A stretch of DNA of 64,000 nt from positions 467,906 to 531,905 of the forward strand of contig NZ_VFYP01000002.1 of assembly GCF_006443685.1 (NCBI RefSeq). Reading direction: 5' to 3'. The stretch is from Rhizobium glycinendophyticum (GTDB lineage Bacteria; Pseudomonadota; Alphaproteobacteria; Rhizobiales; Rhizobiaceae). The notes below the pieces were generated by a model, which worked only from the letters and a program-made list of their open reading frames with translations, searched no databases and had not been told where the DNA came from. The stretch's first letter is position 1; the number at the start of each line of letters is the position of its first letter. A program made the translations under genes and the position numbers. Of the stretch, positions 1-8,639 are shown piece by piece.

Positions 1-288
1 GAGAACGGCTGCCACGACGGCGCGACTTCCATGAAGATGGAACTCGACGCAATCTTCGCCAGTGAAGGAATTCGGGCCGGGAAATATCAGCACTAGGCCC
101 TGATCAAGAAAACCGCCCTCAGGAAGGGAGAGCGTTCTCAGGCCGGCTCTGCGCGGCAGCGGCAATTCTCCGTCGCAGAGGATTGAAGAGACCTCGAAGG
201 CCCGTGGCCCGCTGATCCGCAAAACGGCAACGCCGGAAGGTACTGCGCCCGACGAAAGAGCAAAAATGGTATCTGACAAAGCCGCCAA
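1..288 (-). CDS. mnmE: tRNA modification GTPase MnmE, N-terminal part (runs off the window)
   Basis: MnmE works with MnmG to install the 5-(carboxymethyl)aminomethyl group on wobble U34 of certain tRNAs. Only the first 96 codons are here: the gene enters from the left edge and its 5' end is at 288. The visible part matches the N-terminal TrmE domain, with [23 protein letters not shown] near the start (residues about 6-28) and [19 protein letters not shown] (about 68-86), the folate-binding domain signature. The GTPase domain lies outside. The start chosen is TTG at 288, because AGGAG sits seven bases ahead and no ATG fits; a downstream TTG in the same frame is less well placed. It follows rho on the same strand by about 50 bp, the usual rhizobial order rho-mnmE-mnmG-rsmG-parA-parB, so parAB probably lies just beyond the window. 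Confidence 0.9.
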   Translation of the reverse strand, partial: MAALSDTIFALSSGAVPSGVAVLRISGPRAFEVSSILCDGELPLPRRAGLRTLSLPEGGFLDQGLVLIFPGPNSFTGEDCVEFHLHGSRAVVAAVL

Positions 289-340
289 CCGTTTGCTCCT
301 CGCCGATCAGAATACGGCCGCCATGGTGGCCGCCTCTGCT

Positions 341-1606
341 TCAGGTATTCATCGAATCGAAGAAGTCGCCGTTGTTCTTCGTCTGCTTGAGCTTGTCGAT
401 GAGGAATTCGATCGCATCTGTCGTTCCCATCGGCGCAAGGATACGACGCAGAACAAAAATCTTCTGCAGATCCTGGCGCGGAACAAGCAGGTCTTCCTTG
501 CGGGTCCCGGACTTCAGAATGTCCATTGACGGGAAAATACGCTTGTCGGCGACCTTGCGGTCGAGCACAATTTCCGAGTTACCGGTGCCTTTGAACTCTT
601 CGAAGATCACTTCGTCCATTCGGCTGCCGGTATCGATCAGCGCGGTGGCAATGATGGTCAGCGATCCACCTTCTTCGATGTTACGTGCAGCACCAAAGAA
701 GCGCTTCGGGCGCTGCAGCGCGTTCGCGTCGACACCACCTGTCAGAACCTTGCCGGAGGAGGGGACCACCGTATTGTAAGCGCGGCCGAGACGCGTGATC
801 GAATCGAGCAGGATCACGACGTCGCGCCCATGCTCGACCAAACGCTTCGCTTTCTCGATCACCATTTCGGCTACCTGAACGTGGCGAACTGCAGGCTCGT
901 CGAAGGTCGAGGAGACTACCTCACCCTTGACCGAGCGTTGCATGTCCGTGACTTCTTCCGGACGCTCGTCGATCAGCAATACGATCAGATAGCATTCCGG
1001 ATGATTCGCTGTGATGGAATGAGCAATATTCTGCAGCAGCACCGTCTTACCGGTGCGCGGCGGCGCAACGATCAGGCCGCGCTGGCCTTTGCCAAGCGGT
1101 GCGACGAGATCGATCACACGCGCCGACAGATCCTTCGAAGTCGGGATGTCCAGCTCCATCTTGAACCGCTCATTCGGATAGAGGGGGGTCAAGTTATCGA
1201 AGTGGACCTTATGACGAATCTTTTCCGGATCCTCGAAATTGATCGTGTTGACCTTGAGGAGGGCGAAGTAGCGTTCGCCTTCTTTCGGTCCACGGATCGG
1301 GCCCTCAACCGTGTCACCCGTCTTCAACGAGAAGCGGCGGATCTGCGAGGGTGAGATGTAGATATCATCGGGACCGGGCAGATAATTGGCGTTGGCCGAC
1401 CGCAAGAACCCGAAGCCATCCTGCAGGACCTCCACGACCCCTTCACCGATAATCTCGACATCCTGGCTCGCCAGCATCTTGAGAATGGCGAACATGAGCT
1501 CCTGCTTGCGCATCGTGCTCGCGTTTTCAACTTCAAGGGATTCAGCAAAGGTCAGCAGATCCGTCGGAGATTTGCTCTTGAGTTCTTGTAGCTTCATTTC
1601 AGCCAT
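341..1606 (-). CDS. rho: transcription termination factor Rho
   Basis: Hexameric RNA-dependent ATPase/translocase that ends transcription at C-rich rut sites. The 421-residue product has the N-terminal helical region, the RNA-binding cold-shock-like domain (DGFGFLRS at about 63-70) and a RecA-type motor. The motor contains Walker A APPRTGKT (181-188), Walker B VVILLDS (263-269) and the Q-loop SSGKVLTGG (283-291). Length and motifs are those of a normal Rho. The ATG at 1606 ([10 protein letters not shown]) was preferred to an in-frame GTG four codons upstream because Rho proteins of this group begin this way. About 190 bp upstream separate it from hemJ on the same strand, so it probably has its own promoter, and autoregulation through a long leader is common for rho. 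Confidence 0.97.
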   Translation of the reverse strand: MAEMKLQELKSKSPTDLLTFAESLEVENASTMRKQELMFAILKMLASQDVEIIGEGVVEVLQDGFGFLRSANANYLPGPDDIYISPSQIRRFSLKTGDTVEGPIRGPKEGERYFALLKVNTINFEDPEKIRHKVHFDNLTPLYPNERFKMELDIPTSKDLSARVIDLVAPLGKGQRGLIVAPPRTGKTVLLQNIAHSITANHPECYLIVLLIDERPEEVTDMQRSVKGEVVSSTFDEPAVRHVQVAEMVIEKAKRLVEHGRDVVILLDSITRLGRAYNTVVPSSGKVLTGGVDANALQRPKRFFGAARNIEEGGSLTIIATALIDTGSRMDEVIFEEFKGTGNSEIVLDRKVADKRIFPSMDILKSGTRKEDLLVPRQDLQKIFVLRRILAPMGTTDAIEFLIDKLKQTKNNGDFFDSMNT

Positions 1607-1796
1607 GAAGAGGACCACGTCATTCTAGATTTTTCTGGGGAGCGGCGAGCTGGTGGAATTCGGTACGATGCGAGGGCCGCAAATGACTGAATGTTACGCA
1701 AGCCAAAAAGAGGAGTGGCGCGAAAATAGCGATTCACGCTTTTAACCGCAAGCGAAAAGCCGACTGCAATTAAAATAAAGCGGAGCCGGTTATCGA

Positions 1797-2345
1797 TCAG
1801 AAGGGTTTGACGACAACCAGGATCACGATTGCGATCATCAACAAAGTCGGCACTTCGTTCATCATCCGCCAGAAGCGCGGCGTCTTGACGTAACGACCCT
1901 CGCCGAACAAGCGAGCGGACCTGGCAAAATAACCATGCACACCTGAGAGCGCGGTGACGGCCACAAGTTTCATGTGCAGCCAGCCACCCTGAAAGCCGAA
2001 GACTGACCAGGCGAGATAGAGCCCCAGAACCCACGACACCACCATGGCGGGGTTCATGATTACCGAGACCAGCCGGCGTTCCATCACGGCGAAAGTTCGG
2101 GCTTGATCTGACCCCGACTCACAATCACTGTGATAGATGAAAAGTCGCGGCAGATAAAGGATCCCCGCCATCCAGGAAATGATCGCAATCACATGGAGCG
2201 CTTTGATCCAAGGATAAGCAGTATCCGGACCGGCGACCACAACCGCGATCCCGATCAACCCAAAGAAGCCGAGCGCGACCGCCGCCCGTTTGGCAGCAAC
2301 CCGCCCGGGCTGCACATCCGTTTGCTTTTCAGGCGTTTCAACCAA
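1797..2345 (-). CDS. hemJ: protoporphyrinogen IX oxidase HemJ
   Basis: HemJ (UPF0093) is a small integral membrane heme protein that oxidises protoporphyrinogen IX to protoporphyrin IX in bacteria lacking HemG or HemY. The 182-residue product shows four or more hydrophobic segments and the family motifs [27 protein letters not shown], in which the histidines are candidate heme ligands, and [20 protein letters not shown] at the C-terminus (shown in part: [11 protein letters not shown]). The start is the TTG at 2345, where TTGGTTGA overlaps the hemE stop by eight bases and AGGTG lies seven bases upstream; the longer ORF would lie inside hemE. Translational coupling to hemE places two late heme-synthesis steps in one operon. 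Confidence 0.88.
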   Translation of the reverse strand: MVETPEKQTDVQPGRVAAKRAAVALGFFGLIGIAVVVAGPDTAYPWIKALHVIAIISWMAGILYLPRLFIYHSDCESGSDQARTFAVMERRLVSVIMNPAMVVSWVLGLYLAWSVFGFQGGWLHMKLVAVTALSGVHGYFARSARLFGEGRYVKTPRFWRMMNEVPTLLMIAIVILVVVKPF

Positions 2346-3369
2346 AGCTTCGCACCTGGTTGACGAGGTCGGTGACATGCGCGGGATTGGCTTGAGGTGT
2401 GATGCCATGACCAAGATTGAAGATAAGGGGGCCCTGACCCAGTGCTTGCAGCACTGCATCGATCCCCTCCCGCAAAGCATTTCCACCCGCCACAACCCTC
2501 ATTGGGTCGAGGTTGCCTTGAACCGGCCCTTCCTTCTGGAGTTCAACCGCGAAGGTCAAAGGCACCGACCAATCGAGACCAATCGCGTCCGCACCAGTCG
2601 CCTGACGATAATTCCTGAGAAGAATGCCTGCGCCCTTGGCAAAGGCGATGATTTTGGCCGAGGGACGTCTCGCTTTCACGGACTGGATCATCCGACGAAC
2701 TGGTCTAACGGCGTATTTCTCGAATTCGGCTTCTCCGAGCACACCCGCCCAGGAATCGAAAATCTGGACTGCATCCGCACCTGCATCGATCTGGGCCACC
2801 AGATAGTCTGCCGAAACGTCTGCGAGAAAATCAAGGAGGTGGGCAAAGGGTTCAGGATGTTGATAGGCGAACAGACGGGCAGGGGCCTGATCCGGTGTCC
2901 CATGCCCGGCAATCATATAGGTCGCAACCGTCCACGGCGCTCCGCAGAAGCCGAGCAGGGTTGTTTCCGTCGGCAGATCACGCCGCAACCGGCGTACTGT
3001 CTCAATGACAGGCTTCAGATGATCAGCGACGTGATCGGCCTTCAAATGCTCGATCCCATCTTCGTCTATCGGGTCCATCTGAGGCCCGTGCCCTTCGCTG
3101 AAACGGACATTCCTCTGCAAGGCATCGGGTATCACGAGAATGTCCGAGAACAAGATGGCCGCATCGAAGCCATATCGGCGAATGGGCTGTAGCGTCACCT
3201 CTGCCGCCAGTTCCGGATTATAACAGAGATCGAGAAAACTTCCGGCCTGCTGACGCGTTTCCCGATATTCCGGAAGGTAACGTCCTGCCTGTCTCATAAG
3301 CCAGATTGGTGGTGGCGTGACCGTTTTCCCGTCAAGCACGTCGAGGACTTTGCGGTTCTGGCTGCTCAA
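2338..3369 (-). CDS. hemE: uroporphyrinogen decarboxylase
   Basis: Cytosolic enzyme that removes the four acetate carboxyls of uroporphyrinogen III to give coproporphyrinogen III. The 343-residue length is standard. The N-terminal signature [17 protein letters not shown] (residues about 20-36) contains the invariant arginines that bind the substrate, and [13 protein letters not shown] is the second family signature. The C-terminal [10 protein letters not shown] segment is also typical. It is transcribed away from the oriC-like gap immediately upstream, an arrangement shared with Caulobacter and Sinorhizobium, where hemE borders the chromosomal origin. hemJ follows with an eight-base overlap. 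Confidence 0.97.
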   Translation of the reverse strand: MSSQNRKVLDVLDGKTVTPPPIWLMRQAGRYLPEYRETRQQAGSFLDLCYNPELAAEVTLQPIRRYGFDAAILFSDILVIPDALQRNVRFSEGHGPQMDPIDEDGIEHLKADHVADHLKPVIETVRRLRRDLPTETTLLGFCGAPWTVATYMIAGHGTPDQAPARLFAYQHPEPFAHLLDFLADVSADYLVAQIDAGADAVQIFDSWAGVLGEAEFEKYAVRPVRRMIQSVKARRPSAKIIAFAKGAGILLRNYRQATGADAIGLDWSVPLTFAVELQKEGPVQGNLDPMRVVAGGNALREGIDAVLQALGQGPLIFNLGHGITPQANPAHVTDLVNQVRSFG

Positions 3370-3380
3370 GGCTCATGCCC

Positions 3381-3423
3381 CTTCAATAAAGAAAAGAGAT
3401 ATTGAATCTTCTTCTATTTCTAA
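3381..3423. other. AT-rich tract, candidate DNA unwinding element of oriC
   Basis: About 43 bp beside the hemE start are clearly richer in A and T than the surroundings and contain a GANTC site at 3404-3408. An AT-rich stretch at the edge of a DnaA-box region is where duplex melting normally begins. This is inference from composition and position only. Confidence 0.45.
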
Positions 3424-3679
3424 GAGTCGGTGACTATCAAGGATTAAAGGAAGACCACAGGAATCTCCCTTGATCGCAAGCGGCCCCCTTTCGCCCTGGA
3501 ATGATTGAAGCCCGGTTGTGAACTCTGGGGAAAAGTTGAAATTAACCGGTGATTCCAGAAGCTTCACGAAGAGCAGATCGGGAACTGTTGCGTTCATTGT
3601 CTGGGGACCGAATTTGACAACACCCTCCTGTCACCACAATCCACAGACCGCGGCCATCGTATCCCAAGCCAAATCGCTT

Positions 3680-3688
3680 TGTGGATAA
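3680..3688 (-). promoter_or_regulatory. consensus DnaA box
   Basis: TGTGGATAA reads on the plus strand, which is TTATCCACA on the minus strand, an exact match to the consensus high-affinity DnaA-binding site. It is in the hemE/PPDK-regulator gap, 84 bp before the latter gene. It is the main sequence evidence for calling the gap oriC. Confidence 0.85.
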
Positions 3689-3772
3689 ATCGCCCTTTTT
3701 CCCCCTGTCCTTTCTCGCCTGGGCTCGCTACCTCTGTTTATCCCGAACTATCAACAGCCCCAGGAGAAGATC

Positions 3773-4594
3773 GTGGAGAACCGGAAAAACTTCTTCCATC
3801 TCCATCTCATTTCTGACTCCACGGGTGAGACTCTGATCTCCGCAGGCAGAGCCGCCGCGGCGCAATTCCGCGGCTCGAATGCCATTGAGCATGTCTATCC
3901 TCTCATCCGCAGCCGTAAGCAGGTGAAGGCGCTGATTGAAGCCATCGATCGTGAACCCGGCATTGTGCTCTACACAATCGTCGATCATCAGTTGGCCGCA
4001 CTGGTCGAAGCCGGTTGCCATGAACTTGGACTGCCCTGCGTCAACGTCCTCGCGCCCATCATCGAAAAGTTTCAATCCTATCTCGGCGCTCCCTCGCGTG
4101 GCAGGGTTGGTGCACAGCATGTGCTCAACGCTGATTATTTTGCCAGGATCGAGGCCCTCAACTTCACCATGGATCATGACGACGGCCAGGCGCAGGAAGA
4201 TTACAATGAAGCGGATGTCGTGATCATCGGCATCAGCCGGACGTCAAAAACTCCGACGTCGATCTATCTCGCCAACAGAGGAATAAAGACCGCAAATCTT
4301 CCCGTCGTGCCAGGGGTCCCCCTGCCAGAGAGTCTGCTGACCGCAACGAGGCCACTCGTGGTTGGCCTCATCGCCACGTCAGACCGCATTTCCCAAGTGC
4401 GTGAAAACAGGATCCTCGGGAATACCCCAGGTTACGATCGAAGCGATTATGTGGATCGCGCGTCAATCACGGAAGAACTGAAGTATGCAAGGGCGCTGTG
4501 CGCGCGAAACAACTGGCCGGTCATTGATGTCACACGCCGCTCAATCGAGGAGACGGCTGCGGCCATCGTTGCCCTCCGTCCGAAGCTGCGCTAA
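3773..4594 (+). CDS. pyruvate, phosphate dikinase regulatory protein (DUF299 kinase/pyrophosphorylase)
   Basis: Members of this family are bifunctional ADP-dependent Ser/Thr kinases and Pi-dependent pyrophosphorylases that switch pyruvate phosphate dikinase (or PEP synthase) off and on. The 273-residue length is standard. Visible motifs are [10 protein letters not shown] at 11-20 and the P-loop-like GISRTSKTP at 153-161, followed by TSIYLANRG. The start is GTG at 3773. The target is inferred to be PPDK, since rhizobia usually carry ppdK, but that gene is not in the window. It is the first gene to the right of oriC, the same place as its Caulobacter homologue. It is separated from maf by 35 bp and probably heads that transcript. 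Confidence 0.93.
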   Translation: MENRKNFFHLHLISDSTGETLISAGRAAAAQFRGSNAIEHVYPLIRSRKQVKALIEAIDREPGIVLYTIVDHQLAALVEAGCHELGLPCVNVLAPIIEKFQSYLGAPSRGRVGAQHVLNADYFARIEALNFTMDHDDGQAQEDYNEADVVIIGISRTSKTPTSIYLANRGIKTANLPVVPGVPLPESLLTATRPLVVGLIATSDRISQVRENRILGNTPGYDRSDYVDRASITEELKYARALCARNNWPVIDVTRRSIEETAAAIVALRPKLR

Positions 4595-4629
4595 TCGCCA
4601 TACAACAAGGCAACCGGAGGTGAGAAGAT

Positions 4630-5229
4630 ATGGCGACTCCTTTGATATTGGCCTCGGCCAGCAGCGCGCGCCGAAGCCTCTTGGACAATGCGGGGTTGGA
4701 CTATATCGCAGAAGCAGCGCAGGTGGACGAGAGGCAGGTCGAGCAGGAGGTGCCGGAGGCGGAGCGAACGCCGTCGTCTATCGCAATACATCTTGCCATA
4801 GCCAAGGCAAAGGCCGTATCGATGCGGAATCCGCTGTCGATCGTTATCGGTTGCGATCAGACCATGTCGCTCGGTTTTGAGCTCTTCCACAAGGCGCCTG
4901 ATCTTTCGTCGGCAAAACAGACATTGCAGGCTCTCCGCGGCAAGACGCATCACCTGAACAGTGCAGTCTGCCTCGTGCGCAATAACGAAGTTTTGTGGAA
5001 CCACCTTTCCGTTGCGACCATGCGGATGCGCCTTTTCTCGGATGCGTTTTTGGATGCCTACCTGGAACGAAACGGCAGCAGGTTGTTGGGGAGCGTCGGC
5101 TGCTATCAGCTGGAAGGCGAGGGCATCCAGCTGTTCGAGGCGATAGAGGGTGATTATTTCACAATCCTTGGACTTCCGCTGCTCCCGCTCTTGGAAGAGC
5201 TGCGTAAACTTGGGGTTAACCATGCGTGA
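4630..5229 (+). CDS. maf: Maf-family nucleotide pyrophosphatase
   Basis: Maf proteins hydrolyse non-canonical nucleoside triphosphates to monophosphates, a house-cleaning role, and some affect septum formation. The 199-residue product begins with [16 protein letters not shown] (7-22), a variant of the family's LAS-S-RR motif in which the usual Pro is Ala, and has the conserved acidic IGCDQT (D76). Which subfamily (dTTP/UTP or m7GTP) it belongs to was not settled; the short motif around D76 looks more like the YceF type. The stop codon lies inside the aroE start region, with an eight-base overlap (ATGCGTGA), so the two are translationally coupled. The stop codon also forms the first three bases of a parS-like site. 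Confidence 0.9.
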   Translation: MATPLILASASSARRSLLDNAGLDYIAEAAQVDERQVEQEVPEAERTPSSIAIHLAIAKAKAVSMRNPLSIVIGCDQTMSLGFELFHKAPDLSSAKQTLQALRGKTHHLNSAVCLVRNNEVLWNHLSVATMRMRLFSDAFLDAYLERNGSRLLGSVGCYQLEGEGIQLFEAIEGDYFTILGLPLLPLLEELRKLGVNHA

Positions 5230-6082
5230 TTCACGTGAAACAATCACCCCCCGCGCTTTCGTTGCCGGCTATCCGATCAAGCACTCCCGCTCTCCTATCA
5301 TACATGGGTACTGGCTCAAGCAGCTCGCGATCCAAGGATCCTATGAAAAAGTTGCCGTCACTCCGGAGGACTTCCCGGCATTCATCCTCAACCTGAAAAA
5401 CGGGGATGCAGAGTATGTCGGTGGCAATATCACGATACCACATAAGGAAGCAGCTTCGCGGCTCGCAGATCAGGTTGATCCTTTGGCTGAGGAACTTGGG
5501 GCTGCCAATACGCTTTGGTTGGCGGAAGGGCAGCTCCTGGCAACCAACACCGACGGCATTGGGTTTGCGAGCAACCTGGATGCAGGCTGTCCCGGATGGG
5601 ACAAGGCAGAAGTGGCCGTTGTCTTAGGCGCTGGTGGCGCAAGTCGGGCTATCCTGCAATCACTGCGGGATCGGGGCTTGGGAACGATTCACGTGGTCAA
5701 CCGGACAGTGGCACGCGCGCAGGAACTGGTTGATCGCTTCGGCCCCCGCTTGCAGGCCCACCCGATGGCCGCTTTGCCGGAGTTGCTGCAGGACGCCACT
5801 TTGTTCGTCAACACGACTTCGCTCGGAATGGACGGAAGCGAAGCACCGGACCTCCCGTTCGAGAGCATGCGCACAGGGTCACTCGTCACGGATATCGTAT
5901 ACGTTCCTCTCAAGACGCCATTTCTCTTGCAGGCGGAAGCGGCCGGTTTGTCGACAGTAGACGGCCTCGGCATGTTGCTGCATCAGGCCGTTCTAGGTTT
6001 TGAAAAATGGTTCGGCGAAAGGCCTGAGGTCACAGAGCAGCTCCGCCGCTTGGTCCTCGCGGATATCGAGGCAAGCTCATGA
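5222..6082 (+). CDS. aroE: shikimate dehydrogenase
   Basis: NADPH-dependent reduction of 3-dehydroshikimate to shikimate in the pathway to chorismate and the aromatic amino acids. The 286-residue product has the shikimate-binding KHSRSP (20-25), catalytic Lys75 in NITIPHKEA and the nucleotide-binding loop GAGGAS (136-141) in a Rossmann fold. The ATG at 5222 was chosen over a longer frame that would run deep into maf; it overlaps the maf stop by eight bases. The first codons (R-D-S-R-E-T) are written in bases that also form a near-perfect parS site, so this N-terminus is under two kinds of constraint. coaE follows with an ATGA overlap. Confidence 0.95.
   Translation: MRDSRETITPRAFVAGYPIKHSRSPIIHGYWLKQLAIQGSYEKVAVTPEDFPAFILNLKNGDAEYVGGNITIPHKEAASRLADQVDPLAEELGAANTLWLAEGQLLATNTDGIGFASNLDAGCPGWDKAEVAVVLGAGGASRAILQSLRDRGLGTIHVVNRTVARAQELVDRFGPRLQAHPMAALPELLQDATLFVNTTSLGMDGSEAPDLPFESMRTGSLVTDIVYVPLKTPFLLQAEAAGLSTVDGLGMLLHQAVLGFEKWFGERPEVTEQLRRLVLADIEASS
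5227..5242. other. parS-like ParB-binding site 1 (maf/aroE junction)
   Basis: TGATTCACGTGAAACA matches the bacterial parS consensus TGTTTCACGTGAAACA at 15 of 16 positions; only position 3 differs. It lies about 1.5 kb right of oriC, inside the aroE start and including the maf stop. parS sites nucleate ParB loading for chromosome segregation and cluster near oriC, so site and position agree. Confidence 0.85.
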
Positions 6083-6693
6083 TTGTCATTGGATTGACGG
6101 GCTCTATTGGAATGGGGAAGACCACGACAGCCGGACTGTTCGCCGCTGAAGGAATAGCCGTGCATGACGCTGATGCCGCAGTTCACGATCTTTACAGAGG
6201 CGAGGCAGTTGCCCCGATCGGATCCGTCTTCCCGGAGGTTGTGAAAGAGGGACAAGTCGATCGCCGTCTTCTTGCCGAGAATCTGGCAAAGAATCCGGCT
6301 AACTTCGAACGGTTGGAGAAGATAGTCCATCCGCTAGTGCGACAGCGCGAGCAAAAGTTCTTGGAGCAGCAAAGGCAATCAGGCGCTGACTTCGCAGTTC
6401 TCGACATCCCGCTGCTCTTCGAGACGGGGGCGGATAAGCGGGTCGATCAAAAGGTGGTTGCGAGTTGTGACGAAGCGATACAGCGCCGGCGTGTGCTGGC
6501 GCGGCCAGGCATGACAGAGGAAAAGCTCGATCTCATTCTCTCTAGACAAGTGCCGGATGGGGAAAAGCGGGCGCGCGCGGATTTCGTCGTGGACACTGGC
6601 GTCAGTATCGAAGATGCCAGACGACAGGTGCAGGACATTCTTGCGACACTGCGCGGACGCAACTCTCGATCAGGAAAGACGGACAATGCGTGA
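6079..6693 (+). CDS. coaE: dephospho-CoA kinase
   Basis: Catalyses the last step of coenzyme A synthesis, ATP-dependent phosphorylation of the 3'-hydroxyl of dephospho-CoA. The 204-residue product opens with the P-loop [13 protein letters not shown] (about 5-17), has [10 protein letters not shown] for substrate contact and DIPLLFETG, the family's conserved lid-region motif. It starts at an ATGA overlap with aroE and ends with an eight-base overlap (ATGCGTGA again) with dnaQ, so aroE, coaE and dnaQ are read as one coupled unit. The pantothenate kinase gene coaA of the same pathway is 37 kb away in this window. Confidence 0.95.
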   Translation: MIVIGLTGSIGMGKTTTAGLFAAEGIAVHDADAAVHDLYRGEAVAPIGSVFPEVVKEGQVDRRLLAENLAKNPANFERLEKIVHPLVRQREQKFLEQQRQSGADFAVLDIPLLFETGADKRVDQKVVASCDEAIQRRRVLARPGMTEEKLDLILSRQVPDGEKRARADFVVDTGVSIEDARRQVQDILATLRGRNSRSGKTDNA

Positions 6694-7387
6694 GATCGTC
6701 TTCGACACGGAAACCACTGGTCTCGAAAACAAGGCTGATCGCGTCATTGAAATCGGCGGTGTGGAACTGCTCAATCATTTCCCGACGGGCCGTACCTTTC
6801 ACGTCTACATCAATCCCGGTGATCGCAAGGTGCACCCGGATGCCCTGGCCGTCCATGGCATCACCGATGCCTTCCTCAAGGATAAGCCAAGCTTCGCAGA
6901 GATCGTCCCGCAACTGCTGGAATTCTTTGATGGCGCGAAGTGGGTGGCTCATAATGCCACCTTCGACATGGGCTTCATCAACGCCGAATTCGATCGCCTT
7001 GGCTTGCCACCTGTCACGCCGGACCTCGTAATCGATACGCTTTCGCTGGCGCGTCGCAAACATCCGATGGGACCGAACTCTCTCGATGCGCTCTGCCGAC
7101 GTTATGGCATCGACAATTCGCATCGGACCAAGCATGGAGCGCTGCTCGACTCCGAACTGCTAGCCGAGGTCTATATCGAGATGTTGGGTGGTCGCCAGGC
7201 GGCACTCGGTCTCACCTCGGTAGACCCCAGACGCAACCAGGTGGTCGAGGTCACGGAAGTCATAGAGATCTCCTACGAGAGGCCCCGGCCTATGGCTGCA
7301 CGCCTGTCGCCTAAAGAGATCGAAGGCCATGCCCAGCTGGTGGCCAGCCTTGGATCAAAGGCGATCTGGTCGAAATACACCAATTGA
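6686..7387 (+). CDS. dnaQ: DNA polymerase III epsilon subunit (3'-5' proofreading exonuclease)
   Basis: Proofreading subunit of the replicative polymerase. The 233-residue product has the DEDDh exonuclease motifs: ExoI FDTETTGL with D7 and E9, ExoII around VAHNATFDMGFINAEF, and ExoIII with the catalytic His in HRTKHGALLDSELLAEVY. The start is ATG at 6686; a longer frame would run well back into coaE. The C-terminal tail after the nuclease domain is the usual place for the polymerase alpha contact. It is the last gene of the oriC-proximal maf-aroE-coaE-dnaQ unit and ends at a strong hairpin shared with secB. Confidence 0.95.
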   Translation: MREIVFDTETTGLENKADRVIEIGGVELLNHFPTGRTFHVYINPGDRKVHPDALAVHGITDAFLKDKPSFAEIVPQLLEFFDGAKWVAHNATFDMGFINAEFDRLGLPPVTPDLVIDTLSLARRKHPMGPNSLDALCRRYGIDNSHRTKHGALLDSELLAEVYIEMLGGRQAALGLTSVDPRRNQVVEVTEVIEISYERPRPMAARLSPKEIEGHAQLVASLGSKAIWSKYTN

Positions 7388-7416
7388 AAAAGGCCCCGGT
7401 GAGGGGCCTTCTTTTT
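7387..7416. terminator. bidirectional terminator between dnaQ and secB
   Basis: AGGCCCC (7391-7397) pairs with GGGGCCT (7403-7409) around a GGTGA loop, preceded by an A-run and followed by TTCTTTTT. The symmetry means it can end both dnaQ (plus) and secB (minus), which converge here. Confidence 0.85.
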
Positions 7417-7435
7417 GTCAGGGGATGTTCGGCTA

Positions 7436-7912
7436 TTAATTTGGAGCCGACTGCGACTGGGCCCGCGACTGCTCTTCGGCAACGCGCTGGGCAAACATCT
7501 GGGCGAAATCGATCGGGTCGATCATCAGCGGCGGGAAACCGCCGTTGCGCGTAGCGTCCGCAACGATCTGACGTGCAAACGGGAAGAGAAGGCGCGGGCA
7601 CTCTATGAAGAGAACCGGAAGCATGTGCTCCTGCGGGAAGCCGGTGATCCGGAAGACACCGCCATAAACCAGTTCGGTTACGAAGACGACCTTATCACCG
7701 TCCTTGGCTTCCGCGTTCAGCGACAGTACGACGTCGAAATCGGTATCAGACAGCGGATTGGCGTTGACATTCACATTGATATTGATCGCCGGAGCCTTGT
7801 CACGCGCCTGAAGCGAGCGTGGCGCACCGGGATTCTCGAACGAAAAGTCTTTGATATACTGGGCAAGAATGTTGAGGGAAGGAGACTGCGTTCCCTGAGT
7901 GTTGTCAGCCAT
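7436..7912 (-). CDS. secB: protein-export chaperone SecB
   Basis: Cytosolic tetrameric chaperone that keeps preproteins unfolded and hands them to SecA. The 158-residue product has the SecB fold signature: [14 protein letters not shown] near the N-terminus, the acidic SecA-contact strand with [23 protein letters not shown] (only part quoted: [19 protein letters not shown]), and [27 protein letters not shown] in the C-terminal half (core [17 protein letters not shown]). Its location next to dnaQ is usual for rhizobia. It is transcribed leftward and converges on dnaQ at a shared terminator. Confidence 0.97.
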   Translation of the reverse strand: MADNTQGTQSPSLNILAQYIKDFSFENPGAPRSLQARDKAPAININVNVNANPLSDTDFDVVLSLNAEAKDGDKVVFVTELVYGGVFRITGFPQEHMLPVLFIECPRLLFPFARQIVADATRNGGFPPLMIDPIDFAQMFAQRVAEEQSRAQSQSAPN

Positions 7913-7996
7913 AGGCCATGTCCTTGAATTGAATTGCTATGGCCATCTAACATTTGAGCCCAGAGCTTACAACCCTCGCAGGCTGCCGCAAACCCC

Positions 7997-8503
7997 TCAG
8001 TCGCCTCCGATCCGCGGCCCATTCCAGGGGGAATTCCTGCGAGGCTCGCGGGTGAATTCGCCGTCGTCGAGATCGACCACGGTCTCTGTGCCAAAACCGT
8101 TCCTGTATCCCCGACCTCCTGCCTGACGGAACTGGCCCTTTATAATGATCCGCGGCTTCAGCATCTGCCACAGGAGATCGCGCAGTTTTGGAATAAAGAG
8201 CAGCAGCCCGATGATGTCTCCGGCAAAGCCCGGTACGATCAGCAGGAAGGCGGCAACCACGAGCAAGGCGCCATGCACCATCTCACGACTGGGATCGATC
8301 CCACGCTGCGTCTCCTCTTGAAGCCGCCTCAGTATACCTCCGCCTTGCTGCTTTAAGAGGAAGAGGCCGAGGACGGCGGACGAGACGACGAGCGCGAGAG
8401 TCCAAAGGACCCCGATCGCCTGTCCGACGAGGATAAGGCTGGCGATTTCCAGAAACGGTGCAATAAGAAAAAGCACCAGCGGAAGGCGCATTTCGATCTC
8501 CAT
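7997..8503 (-). CDS. FxsA-family membrane protein
   Basis: FxsA is a cytoplasmic-membrane protein known in E. coli for relieving F-plasmid exclusion of phage T7; its cellular role is unclear. The 168-residue product has hydrophobic segments at about 5-45 and 75-105, with the conserved loop LLKQQGGGILRRLQEE (about 49-64) between them. The C-terminal tail is hydrophilic and Gly/Arg-rich. It lies between secB and a divergently transcribed Tim44-like gene, a conserved rhizobial arrangement that hints at a membrane or protein-export connection. That connection is inference only. Confidence 0.85.
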   Translation of the reverse strand: MEIEMRLPLVLFLIAPFLEIASLILVGQAIGVLWTLALVVSSAVLGLFLLKQQGGGILRRLQEETQRGIDPSREMVHGALLVVAAFLLIVPGFAGDIIGLLLFIPKLRDLLWQMLKPRIIIKGQFRQAGGRGYRNGFGTETVVDLDDGEFTREPRRNSPWNGPRIGGD

Positions 8504-8639
8504 ACGCCTTCGTGATCCGGATTTCGCAGAAGTCGGCGCCTACTCGCTGCAAAGAATGCATCACGCCATTTGAATGATGCGGCGCGCAAGACTATATGGG
8601 AGATGGAAAAAGCGAATTCAATCAAGCCTGGCGGTATCC

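Larger units (their letters stand above)
3370..3772. other. probable chromosomal replication origin (oriC)
   Basis: This gap lies between divergent hemE and the PPDK-regulator gene. That is the location of oriC in Caulobacter crescentus and of the experimentally mapped origin of Sinorhizobium meliloti next to hemE. Seen in the sequence: a perfect DnaA box on the minus strand (3680-3688); near-boxes CAATCCACA (3637-3645) and TTATCCCGA (3738-3746), each with two mismatches; two TGGGGA words (3526-3531, 3602-3607) resembling the weak Caulobacter W-boxes; an AT-rich tract near hemE; and four GANTC sites. Coding direction switches exactly here, so genes on both sides read away from the gap. A 74-codon minus-strand ORF inside it is not considered a gene. 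Confidence 0.85.

Noticed and set aside
266..529. 87-codon plus-strand ORF at the left end
   Set aside because: It is antisense to the mnmE start and rho end, both well supported by motifs.
2290..3192. 300-codon plus-strand ORF
   Set aside because: Antisense to hemE and hemJ; the composition follows the codon pattern of hemE and no family motif is seen.
3373..3597. 74-codon ORF on the minus strand inside the oriC gap
   Set aside because: It lacks recognisable motifs or a clear ribosome-binding site, and the DNA is explained by oriC features. Its end next to hemE is not enough to call it a gene.
5685..5700. Possible parS around the CACGTG at 5690 in aroE
   Set aside because: The right half reads GTCAA instead of AAACA, so the palindrome is broken and the match is poor.
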